This document shows positions 7,581 through 13,996 of a stretch of DNA of 24,249 bases, piece after piece. The notes beneath the pieces are model-generated. The model ran no database searches and was not told the origin of the DNA. It was given only the letters and a program-made list of their open reading frames with translations. Position 1 is the stretch's first letter, and every line of letters begins with the position of its first letter. A program made the position numbers and the translations under genes. Where the stretch lies: IMG/VR virus record IMGVR_UViG_3300031521_000346, positions 1-24,249 of that record; one strand, given 5' to 3'. The stretch is from a virus.

Positions 7581-8550
7581 CCTTTAGTATGGTTTTTAGT
7601 AAGTGTTTAGAGTCGCAATGTTTTGCCCATCCCATGTGCGATGCAATTGCCATTCTATACGCTTTCGGTTCTAAGTCTTTTTTATTTAGTTTTGCTACCT
7701 TTCGGCAAAACCGTACTTTAATTGTTTTCCGCATTAATGTATGCGTATGGTAGAACTTATATCCTACAAAGTCAATCCCGCGAGTTGCTATAGGGAATAC
7801 CTGATAGTTGCCTTTTAGTTGTAGGTTTAATCTATCCGTCAGATAGTCGTTTATATCAACCAGTAATCCATGCAAATAGGGTTTATCCGGTGCGAGTATC
7901 ACTATATCATCCGCGTATCGGTAGTAATACTTAATCCTCTTATCCTCCTTAATCCAATGGTCAAAATACGTCAGATATAAATTCGCCAGGAACTGAGAGA
8001 GATAATTTCCAATTGGAACTCCGGGAGCCGAATCAATAATTTCATCAAGTAGTTTCAAAAGTCGAACGTCCTTTATTTTCTTTCGAATAATTCCCTTCAG
8101 AATGGCGTGGTCAACGCTTGGGTAAAATTTCCTAATATCCATTTTCAAGCAATACTGTGTGTTTTCAATATCTTTTAAATCATGTTTGATGTGTTTTAAA
8201 ACACCATTTATGCCACGGCCTTTAATACAGGCGTATGTATGTGAAATAAACGTTGACACCCATATTTCACCCACTACGTTCATAATGGCATGGTGAACGA
8301 CTCGATCACGGAACGGTAATCGGTATACGTCTCGTTCCTTTGGGTCATAAATCTTGAAAACACTGTATTCCGAAGTGCGGTAGCATCCGCTTATTAATTC
8401 GGCTTGTATCGCCTCCATATTGCTTTCAAAATTCTTATCAAATAGCACCAATCCGTATGATTTAGCCTTTCCGTGTTTTGCCTTCATATATGCTTCGTAC
8501 AAATTTTCAGTACTGCAAATTGTATCGTATAGGTTTGATATTCTTTTCAT
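7564..8550 (-). CDS. Diversity-generating retroelement reverse transcriptase
   Basis: This 328-residue reverse transcriptase copies the template-repeat RNA with errors at adenines and feeds the cDNA into target genes. Visible motifs are LPFRDRVVHHAIM (residues 78-90), the first catalytic Asp in DIRKFYPS (138-145), the motif-4 sequence GVPIGNYLSQ (177-186), and the active-site box YADD (212-215). G-x-x-x-SQ in motif 4 is characteristic of DGR enzymes. The length is close to other DGR RTs, and there is no endonuclease or maturase domain. The adjacent template repeat and three adenine-diverged variable repeats confirm the class. It starts at ATG 8550, 103 bases after the template repeat, and overlaps the next gene by 17 bases. 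Confidence 0.95.
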   Translation of the reverse strand: MKRISNLYDTICSTENLYEAYMKAKHGKAKSYGLVLFDKNFESNMEAIQAELISGCYRTSEYSVFKIYDPKERDVYRLPFRDRVVHHAIMNVVGEIWVSTFISHTYACIKGRGINGVLKHIKHDLKDIENTQYCLKMDIRKFYPSVDHAILKGIIRKKIKDVRLLKLLDEIIDSAPGVPIGNYLSQFLANLYLTYFDHWIKEDKRIKYYYRYADDIVILAPDKPYLHGLLVDINDYLTDRLNLQLKGNYQVFPIATRGIDFVGYKFYHTHTLMRKTIKVRFCRKVAKLNKKDLEPKAYRMAIASHMGWAKHCDSKHLLKTILKDEKFL

Positions 8551-8653
8551 CGCTTTGCTTTTCTTATCAGAGCGTTCAGTTTCCCTACTAACACCTTTTG
8601 AGTTTGTTATTTTTTGGCAAGAGCCAGGGCCTATGTTTTTGTAATATTTTTAG
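8551..8653 (-). ncRNA. 3' part of the DGR template RNA (TR-RT spacer)
   Basis: No gene lies between the template repeat and the RT start. In known DGRs the template RNA extends past the repeat into this spacer, which folds and recruits the RT complex. The 103 bases hold a short GGC-TCTT-GCC hairpin (8625-8616) followed by a run of A on the minus strand, and a purine-rich end just before the RT ATG. The role is inferred from DGR architecture; ends are approximate. Confidence 0.5.
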
Positions 8654-8734
8654 CAATGCTGAGACCTGTTCCCCGCATTCGCATTCGAGTAGTTGTAATT
8701 CGTATTGTTGAAAACAAAACCACCTGAGGACAGC
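8654..8734 (-). repeat. DGR template repeat (TR)
   Basis: This ~81-bp sequence is the donor for three variable repeats. Read on the minus strand in the target frame, it would encode LSSGGFVF followed by an Asn-rich stretch (NNTNYNYSNANAGN) made of AAC/AAT codons, then a TAA just past its end. Aligned to the variable repeats, the invariant parts (GGTGGTTTTGTTTTC and the GCGGGG core) are identical. Nearly all differences fall at template adenines, the signature of adenine-specific DGR mutagenesis. It lies between the last target gene and the RT, the usual DGR order. Bases 8654-8670 hold the IMH*-like end. Confidence 0.95.
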
Positions 8735-8761
8735 TCACAAAAACATACAGCCTTTTAATAT

Positions 8762-9148
8762 TTACCCCTGTAAAAATTTAGCGTAGATTTCAGGGAATTT
8801 CCGACCTGCATCAGCTGCTGTTTTCTCTTTTAAGAAACAAAGCCGAGACCCGCTCCCCGCATTCGCAGGCGAGCAGTAGTAAGACGTAATGTAGAAAACA
8901 AAACCACCCGAGGACATACGAAACCAAGGAAGCCATTTTTCTTGATTACCATTTTCCCAATCTACTTGTTCACCTTCGTTATAAGCTTTTGCAAGAACGG
9001 TACCCATGTACTGAGCTTTGAAATATTCTCGCAACTCTTCCGGTGCATCTGAAAACTCAGGAACAGCAGGACTACCTGACAATTTAAGAGCATCTTCGAA
9101 TGAATTAATTAATTCAGTAACATCTTGTTTTTTTTCTACATTTTCCAT
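8762..9148 (-). CDS. DGR target protein, C-type lectin-like fold (target 3)
   Basis: The 128-residue product is the shortest of three tandem DGR targets. Residues 1-70 are helical and acidic and differ from the other two. Residues of about 65-75 (GNQEKWLPWFRM) lead into the variable segment at about 78-104, which begins SSGGFVFYITSYY and ends GSRLCF. The SSGGFVF...GSRLCF frame is typical of the small C-type-lectin-like proteins common in Bacteroidota phages. In known DGRs such folds display variable residues for ligand binding. All 13 changes relative to the template within the repeat are at template adenines. The gene is closest to the template repeat (27-base gap). Start is ATG at 9148, preceded by a GCC-4-GGC hairpin. 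Confidence 0.85.
   Translation of the reverse strand: MENVEKKQDVTELINSFEDALKLSGSPAVPEFSDAPEELREYFKAQYMGTVLAKAYNEGEQVDWENGNQEKWLPWFRMSSGGFVFYITSYYCSPANAGSGSRLCFLKEKTAADAGRKFPEIYAKFLQG
8838..8916 (-). repeat. DGR variable repeat in target 3
   Basis: Aligned on the minus strand with the template, it shows 13 substitutions, all at the 21 adenines of the template, and none elsewhere. Variable codons include TAC, ATT, TCT, TGC, CCT and AGC where the template has AAC, AAT or TAC. The 3' end reads GGGTCTCGGCTTTG, where the template has AGGTCTCAGCATTG (IMH versus IMH*). Confidence 0.93.
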
Positions 9149-9164
9149 ATGTTTGAGTTTTTAT

Positions 9165-9174
9165 GCCGTTTGGC
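9165..9174 (-). other. Small leader hairpin GCC-4-GGC before target 3
   Basis: On the minus strand GCC-AAAC-GGCATAAAA lies 17 bases before the ATG at 9148. A very similar element (GCC-ATAA-GGCATAAAA) precedes the gene starting at 20401. It could affect translation or mark mobile gene insertion. The stem is only 3 bp, so function is uncertain. Confidence 0.3.
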
Positions 9175-9185
9175 GATTTTAATTA

Positions 9186-9662
9186 TTAATTTTCTGCTAA
9201 AATCTTGTAATATTCTACAAACTGTTTCGCTGCATATTCTGCATATTCCGGTTTTTCGAAACAAAGCCGAGACCCGAGCCCCGCAATCGCAGTCGAGTCG
9301 TAGTAATACGTATCGTAGAAAACAAAACCACCCGAGGACAGATTGTAATATGCATAGTATTTCTTTTGATTACCGTTGAAAATATCAGCAACCCAATCGC
9401 CATTGAATGCTTTTGTTATCTCTACCAATTTTCTACGTACAATTTCAAACTCGGTTAAACCGGCTGACAATAATAAATTTTCATTCATTGGAGTTGTACC
9501 GTTCTCCAGACAAGCATCCTCATATCTTTTTATCCGATCAGTAATTTTCTTAGAGAAAAAATCTTTCCCAAAATTCTTTTCAAAAACTTTCTTCCATGCA
9601 GGAGTTGCAGTTTTATACAATTCACGAGCTTCTAGCTCATCGACAACTATTGCTTTTTCCAT
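9186..9662 (-). CDS. DGR target protein, C-type lectin-like fold (target 2)
   Basis: The product has 158 residues. The N-terminal half is helical and shares clear blocks with target 1: FGKDFFSKKITDRIKRYEDAC (about residues 31-51), then a helix with LTEFEIVRRKLVEIT. GNQKKYYAYYNL leads to the variable segment (about 108-133), which begins SSGGFVFYDTYYYD and ends GSRLCF. The C-terminal helix AEYAAKQFVEYYKILAEN follows. There are no signal peptide, membrane or tail-fibre repeat domains, so the protein is little more than a helical base plus a variable lectin-like head. It ends 37 bases before target 3 starts and its ATG follows the stop of target 1 by 1 base. Confidence 0.87.
   Translation of the reverse strand: MEKAIVVDELEARELYKTATPAWKKVFEKNFGKDFFSKKITDRIKRYEDACLENGTTPMNENLLLSAGLTEFEIVRRKLVEITKAFNGDWVADIFNGNQKKYYAYYNLSSGGFVFYDTYYYDSTAIAGLGSRLCFEKPEYAEYAAKQFVEYYKILAEN
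9262..9341 (-). repeat. DGR variable repeat in target 2
   Basis: Compared with the template, 12 of 21 adenines are changed. There is one exception outside adenine: the seventh codon of the variable core is GAC where the template has TAC (T to G). The 3' end has GGGTCTCGGCTTTG as in the other targets. Confidence 0.93.
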
Positions 9663-9663
9663 A

Positions 9664-10143
9664 TTAGTTTTTTGTTAGAATTATGTAATAATCACTGAAT
9701 TTATCCCATGCATCTTTTGCACATTCTTCACTTTTAAACCAAAGCCGAGACCCGTTCCCCGCACCCGCAGACGAGTAGCCGTAACACGTCGTATCGTAGA
9801 AAACAAAACCACCCGAGGACAGCCCTTTAATCCATACACGCCATTTCTTTTGATCTGGGTTGCAAAAATCAGCTTCCCAACCTTCATTGTAAGCACGTGT
9901 TATTGTTTCAATTTTACGTCTTGTGATTTCTACTTCTGTAAATCCATGTTCTTTAAGCGTTTTTTCGTCGAGTGGAATTTCTCCAAGTTCTGCGCATGCA
10001 TCCTCATAGCTGTTTATACGATCGGTAATTTTCGTACTGAAAAAATCTTTACCGAAGGCATTTTCTAAAATGTTTTTAAACTCTGTAGAAACCTCTTTAT
10101 AGAGGCTTCTAAACTTTTGATCTCCTAATTGTAGCTGTTTCAT
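9664..10143 (-). CDS. DGR target protein, C-type lectin-like fold (target 1)
   Basis: The 159-residue product is a paralogue of target 2, sharing FGKDFFS-KITDRI--YEDAC near residues 30-50 and the SSGGFVFYDT...GSRLWF frame near 107-134. The variable segment contains one extra codon. The chosen start is ATG 10143 (MKQLQLGDQKFRSLYK), which matches the paralogue in length. An upstream in-frame GTG (10188) would overlap the terminase gene and add 15 unrelated residues. The gene begins 25 bases after the large terminase stop, so it is probably expressed late with packaging and head genes. A leader box (10151-10166) also found before three early genes lies just upstream. Virion location is likely from context but not shown. 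Confidence 0.87.
   Translation of the reverse strand: MKQLQLGDQKFRSLYKEVSTEFKNILENAFGKDFFSTKITDRINSYEDACAELGEIPLDEKTLKEHGFTEVEITRRKIETITRAYNEGWEADFCNPDQKKWRVWIKGLSSGGFVFYDTTCYGYSSAGAGNGSRLWFKSEECAKDAWDKFSDYYIILTKN
9740..9823 (-). repeat. DGR variable repeat in target 1, with a 3-base insertion
   Basis: This 84-bp repeat matches the template apart from adenine sites and one added triplet: where the template has a single ACG, this copy has ACG-ACG. The insertion keeps the frame and lengthens the variable loop by one residue. The match to the template runs a little further at the 5' end (CAG, GC) than in the other two. Confidence 0.92.
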
Positions 10144-10150
10144 TTTTATT

Positions 10151-10166
10151 ATTTTAGTGTTTAATT
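10151..10166 (-). promoter_or_regulatory. Leader box before DGR target 1
   Basis: Minus-strand AATTAAACACTAAAAT lies 7 bases upstream of the ATG. It differs by one base from identical 16-bp boxes at 16269-16284 and 16688-16703. No -7 consensus is visible in it, so a role in translation initiation is as likely as promoter function. Confidence 0.4.
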
Positions 10167-10168
10167 TA

Positions 10169-12022
10169 TCACCAAAAACTTTCACCACGCTTCTTCTTTG
10201 AAGTTACGCGCTCAGTTGTATTTTCTTCTGATGTAGTATTAACTTTTTTCCTTTCGGTTACACCACCCATTGTTTTTAGTTGATCAGGCTTCAATCTATC
10301 CAATCCAACAATGGAAGCTGCTGCCCTGGCATACACCCGGCAATCGAGTGGTTCATTTCTTGCATATCTTTTTATCCACTTATGCTTTTTCTCTAACCAG
10401 TCCTCACCGGTCAACCCTTCGAAATAGCGGTTATCATATTGTGGAAAATGGCAGTAACAAGGTGGATAACTACCATCAACGTAATCAGGTTCTATTTTAA
10501 ACCACTCGTATAACTGAGTTTTCAAAAAGGAAACTCCTATATTCCATTGCTTCAACTTGCCTATTTTCTTTCCATTTTTACTATAATCAATTTGCTTCGG
10601 AGTACTGAATGCTATTTGCATTTTATCCTGTCCCTTTGTTGCAATTACACGCTTATTTCCAAATGCCCGAACAAAATCATATACTTCACTCGTTGCATAA
10701 CCGCTATCAATTGCCACCCTGACTAACTGTAATTCTCGGCCATCATCCGAAATCCATGTTTCATTTACAACTTTTTTCAACTCATCCCACACAGCGGGTA
10801 GAAATGGACTTCCGAGTATTGATCTATAATCAATCGAATAACTGCTTTTATCAGCACACCACCCAACTATTTCAAGTTCTACCCGGTCCTTTTGAACATC
10901 AACGCCTGATGTCAGAAAACAAACATCTGAGTTTACCGAATTCGGAGAATAATTTTCTCTTCGGTTGTAAATCATTTCCCACGAAGGAGCTTCCCCGTTT
11001 TCTTTTACCGTCTCGCCTAAAATTGTATTGACAAAAACGGTCATCTTCTCAGGATTCTTTTTTGCTTTTTCGTATTTTTGCGCTATCTCCTTCCAACTAA
11101 ACCACCCGAAAGGAGAATAAAAACTACTCAAATGAAATCCTATTTTTTCGGGGTTAGACTTTTCAGGCATTGAAGGAATCCATTCTCCGGCTTCCCACAT
11201 TTGATTTTTAAATCTTTCCTCAATTAAAGCTCCACATTCGATACATGCCATTTTAGCATCCTGTATGTAATTTGTTTCTGAATCATAGATAAGATTTTCA
11301 AGTTTCAAAACTTGTTTGGTTCCACAATGCGGACATGGAACATGAAAGTAATGCTGATCTGTTTCTTCGAAAGCCGACTCTATCGCACTATGTCCGTCAA
11401 CCGTTGGAGTAGAAATGATAAATATCTTTTTCTTTGCAAACGTGCGTGTACGTGCTTCGGCAAGCTCTATCGGTGACCCCTCACCGTTCAAATCCTCAGG
11501 ATAACCATCCACCTCATCAAGAAAAACATTTCGTATGGGTATGGACCGTAACCCCACCGGGCTGTTGGCACCTGCCATAAGTAATACTCCACTCGGAAAG
11601 TTTTTTTGTGTAATCGTGTTTTCACCGCTACGGCTTTTTGCCTTCGAAACTTTCTTTTTCAATGATGGGCAACTTTCTATCATTGGCTCAATTCGCATTT
11701 TACTGTTACGCTTAACTGTATCATCCGTTGGCTGAACCATTAGAGTAGGAGCGGGTGAATTATCAATGATATACCCAATCCAGTTGTTACCCGCTTCTGT
11801 AAATCCAAGCTGTGCCCCCTTCATTACCACTACCCACATGTACGAAGAATAAACCGAAAGGCAATCCATTATCTTTTTCAAGTAAGGCGTTCTACTTGTA
11901 CGCCATCGCCCAGGTTCTGAAGCAGCTTCAGCAGATAAATACCTATTTTCGTCTGCCCATTCCGATACTGTCATCTTCGGTATAGGCTTTAATCCGTCTA
12001 AAAATCCGCGTATTAGTTCCAT
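10169..12022 (-). CDS. Terminase large subunit, lambda GpA family
   Basis: The 617-residue product is the motor and nuclease that packages phage DNA into proheads. The N-terminus (TVSEWADENRYLSAEAASEPGRW) is typical of GpA-type terminases. The ATPase has a Walker-A-like KGAQLGFTE (residues 68-76) and Walker B NVFLDEVD (165-172). A zinc-binding insertion has Cys230, Cys233, Cys260 and Cys263. The RNase-H-like nuclease begins at SGVDVQKDR, with Asp375 a likely metal ligand and AIDSGYATSEV later. Length fits the family. Its ATG overlaps the ASCH stop as TAATG. In lambda the next genes are W and B; here the DGR targets follow directly. GpA relatives usually cut at cos sites. Confidence 0.95.
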   Translation of the reverse strand: MELIRGFLDGLKPIPKMTVSEWADENRYLSAEAASEPGRWRTSRTPYLKKIMDCLSVYSSYMWVVVMKGAQLGFTEAGNNWIGYIIDNSPAPTLMVQPTDDTVKRNSKMRIEPMIESCPSLKKKVSKAKSRSGENTITQKNFPSGVLLMAGANSPVGLRSIPIRNVFLDEVDGYPEDLNGEGSPIELAEARTRTFAKKKIFIISTPTVDGHSAIESAFEETDQHYFHVPCPHCGTKQVLKLENLIYDSETNYIQDAKMACIECGALIEERFKNQMWEAGEWIPSMPEKSNPEKIGFHLSSFYSPFGWFSWKEIAQKYEKAKKNPEKMTVFVNTILGETVKENGEAPSWEMIYNRRENYSPNSVNSDVCFLTSGVDVQKDRVELEIVGWCADKSSYSIDYRSILGSPFLPAVWDELKKVVNETWISDDGRELQLVRVAIDSGYATSEVYDFVRAFGNKRVIATKGQDKMQIAFSTPKQIDYSKNGKKIGKLKQWNIGVSFLKTQLYEWFKIEPDYVDGSYPPCYCHFPQYDNRYFEGLTGEDWLEKKHKWIKRYARNEPLDCRVYARAAASIVGLDRLKPDQLKTMGGVTERKKVNTTSEENTTERVTSKKKRGESFW

Positions 12023-12597
12023 TACTTATACCATTTACCGCCACAATAACGACATCTATAATCGTCTGAATATCCTGTAACCTGATTGATTTCTTTTACT
12101 GGAAGTTGACAATGGCAAAACAGTTCACCTCCATTTTCTTCAGGTTCTGCCAATATGCCTGGATAATCCCAAAATGAAAGCTTTCCTTTAGCCGCTATTG
12201 GTTCTAGAAACATGATAGGATTTGCAAGTACCCAGTTATAAGTTGTTTTGAACTCATAATTTTCAGAATCAGATTTAGTATTTTGATTTATTGTAGTTTT
12301 TTCAGCCCAAATGCTTGGATGATTAATCACACAATCTACTATTTCAACAGAACCTATTATTGCTCCTGTTTTCAAACTTTTAAGCCAACTACCTGTAAAT
12401 TTTTTACAGGTAAATAAATCATATACAAGTGGAAGCCCATATATATAATTGATAACTTTATTCCATATCCATGAGTTGCATGATGCATGAATTAGAACTC
12501 TGCCTCTAAATTTAGTATTCCATGTTCTATTTTCAACATCTTTTATTCCTTCACAAATAAGTGAAGCCCACGGCTGTTTGATTGTAATTGTTTTCAT
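12022..12597 (-). CDS. ASCH-domain protein with C-terminal zinc ribbon
   Basis: The product has 191 residues. It begins MKTITIKQPWASLICEGIKDVENRTW and continues FRGRVLIHAS, the signature of the ASCH fold, a beta-barrel related to PUA domains that binds RNA or modified nucleotides. The middle (GAIIGSVEIVDCV) completes the barrel. The C-terminus carries a separate Cys cluster (FCHCQLPV and CRYCGGKWY), probably a zinc ribbon. A TTG at 12612 could add five residues and overlap the small terminase gene; the ATG at 12597 fits the family start. The gene lies between the small and large terminase genes, an odd place. Its role in the phage is not known. Confidence 0.8.
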   Translation of the reverse strand: MKTITIKQPWASLICEGIKDVENRTWNTKFRGRVLIHASCNSWIWNKVINYIYGLPLVYDLFTCKKFTGSWLKSLKTGAIIGSVEIVDCVINHPSIWAEKTTINQNTKSDSENYEFKTTYNWVLANPIMFLEPIAAKGKLSFWDYPGILAEPEENGGELFCHCQLPVKEINQVTGYSDDYRCRYCGGKWYK

Positions 12598-12598
12598 A

Positions 12599-13159
12599 TT
12601 ATTTTTCTTCAAAATTTGATAATTGTTCTAAAACTTCTGTTAGTGAATCAACTAGCATCGTATGAAATGCATTTCTATCGTGTGCTAATGCTATGAGATT
12701 ATCCGTTATTCGGTCAGGTAAAGAAAGAAATGAGTTTCGCATCTCAGTTCCATATTGGAATAATTCACGGTAACACTCATCCTTATTGATTAAATTACCT
12801 ATTCGCTCCTCCAGTTCCAGTTGTGCCAGTTTAGCCTTTGCTATCTTCTCAGCCTTCTGAGCCGTGGCCATTGAAGAGGAATCATTCAGTTCAATGTTTT
12901 CTGATGATACAGGATTACTTTCTTTCGGTTTTTCCTTCTTAGTTTGTTTCGGAAGCTGATCAGGTTCTTTACCATATTGCGCTTTGGCTCCTATGTTGAA
13001 TTCTTCAGCTTGCTTCTTTGCCGTTTTGAAATTGATTTTCTTTTTTCCATTCTCATCGAGTACGGTAGTAATTTTATTAAGGCCTACCGCATCCCTAATG
13101 GTTTTTTCTCCAACCCCTAAACGCCTTGCGCATTCCCTAAAACTGATTAATTCACTCAT
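12599..13159 (-). CDS. Terminase small subunit, Nu1-like
   Basis: The product has 186 residues. Residues 1-45 form a winged HTH (MSELISFRECARRLGVGEKTIRDAVGL), which in Nu1-type small terminases binds the packaging site. A Lys/Pro/Ser-rich linker (about 60-95) is followed by a long helix (KAKLAQLELEERIGNLINKDE) and a helical region typical of the oligomerisation part (FLSLPDRITDNLIAL). It recognises phage DNA and hands it to the large subunit. Start is ATG at 13159. Upstream lie direct repeats ending in TACGCAC, which could be its binding sites. It ends 1 base before the ATG of the ASCH gene. Confidence 0.85.
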   Translation of the reverse strand: MSELISFRECARRLGVGEKTIRDAVGLNKITTVLDENGKKKINFKTAKKQAEEFNIGAKAQYGKEPDQLPKQTKKEKPKESNPVSSENIELNDSSSMATAQKAEKIAKAKLAQLELEERIGNLINKDECYRELFQYGTEMRNSFLSLPDRITDNLIALAHDRNAFHTMLVDSLTEVLEQLSNFEEK

Positions 13160-13160
13160 T

Positions 13161-13300
13161 GTGCGTATATGCGTATATAAATTTTAAAAGTGCGTACATG
13201 TACGCAAATTTTACCTCGCGCGTTATATTGTATAAAAAAATGCTATTTCAGAAAGTGCGTACATAAATAAAAAAATGTATCTAGCGTGAAAACGGGGGTG
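13161..13300 (-). other. Repeat-rich gap, candidate cos / packaging site
   Basis: Read towards the terminase, this gap holds a GC-rich core (GCAGGCAGCTGCACCCCCG, about 13309-13291) and then direct repeats of TACGCAC at about 13261-13255, 13196-13190 and 13167-13161, with a shorter TACGCA in between. One repeat sits in a perfect 14-bp palindrome GCGTACATGTACGC (13192-13205). Lambda has a similar order: cosN, then binding sites in cosB, then the small terminase gene. Repeats are seen; the cos role is inferred. Repressor binding is an alternative. Confidence 0.4.
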
Positions 13301-13357
13301 CAGCTGCCTGCATTCAATTCCTCCGCACAGTACCTTTTTATTAACACTCCATGTTGA

Positions 13358-13996
13358 CTACTTCGTTAACTTGTTAACTTTGTTCTGAAGCAATGCTCTC
13401 AACCGTGATGGTAGGTTCGATTCAATGTATGCAATGGTTCGCTTCTGAATGTTCTTATTACTTATCATTGTCATTGGTGAACTGGTTCTCATTTCAGTTA
13501 TTCGTTGCTTACCCGATTGTGATCTTGCTTTATCGAATACAAAGTTCTTTCCTTTGTAACTACCCACTGCATAGATTCCTTTGTGACCACTTGCCATTGT
13601 AGCAATGAATGCATGTTTTAGTAGTTGATTCTTACCCCGCTTAATTTCAACGGTAACACCACCGGTGCGCTTCTTTGGTGATTTGCTTTTGTTGTTATCT
13701 TTACTCTTGAAGCCAATCATTGGTACCGGCTTGTATGAATAACTAACTGCTGCATATAGACCTTCAATCGTTCCACTGGCTGGCTTTGAAAGATTAGCCA
13801 TTCGATCTAAGTATTTGTTATTAACCGTATATTCTTTCTTTACTTCCTTACGAGACAAAGCGATAACTCTACGTGCAGTTGTATTCAGTGCAAATGCAGT
13901 TGTTTTACGTATTTCTTTTGGTGAAAGCTTATCAGCAAATTCATGCTGTATTGACTGAAGAGATTTCTTTCCTTCGAATGTGATACTAAATTTCAT
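13358..13996 (-). CDS. Minor tail protein Z-like (GpZ)
   Basis: The 212-residue product has the layout of lambda GpZ: AFALNTTARRVIALSRKEVKKEYTV near residues 33-58 (compare A-x-A-I-N-R in lambda), a basic middle (KSKSPKKRTGGVTVEIKRG), AFIATMASGHKGIYAV, and SPMTMISN with a final basic helix. GpZ acts at the head-proximal end of the tail and is needed for DNA injection in lambda. It would normally sit between connector and tail-tube genes, but here it is the last gene of the early-replication string, just before the candidate cos site. It overlaps the upstream gene by 11 bases. Start is ATG at 13996. Confidence 0.7.
   Translation of the reverse strand: MKFSITFEGKKSLQSIQHEFADKLSPKEIRKTTAFALNTTARRVIALSRKEVKKEYTVNNKYLDRMANLSKPASGTIEGLYAAVSYSYKPVPMIGFKSKDNNKSKSPKKRTGGVTVEIKRGKNQLLKHAFIATMASGHKGIYAVGSYKGKNFVFDKARSQSGKQRITEMRTSSPMTMISNKNIQKRTIAYIESNLPSRLRALLQNKVNKLTK

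Noticed and set aside
7564-8550. Group II intron or retron reverse transcriptase
   Set aside because: There is no maturase or endonuclease domain and no intron domain V next to it. Motif 4 and the template/variable repeats show the DGR class.
8420-8644. Plus-strand frame covering the RT start and the spacer
   Set aside because: It is antisense to the RT gene and template RNA, with no domain or leader signal.
8654-9823. Four similar ~80-bp sequences at intervals, as in a CRISPR-like array
   Set aside because: Spacing is irregular (about 180, 420 and 480 bases), the copies are inside genes, and they differ at template adenines. They are DGR template and variable repeats.
9664-10188. Longer start (GTG 10188) for DGR target 1
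   Set aside because: It would overlap the terminase end and add residues not found in the paralogue; ATG 10143 gives equal lengths.
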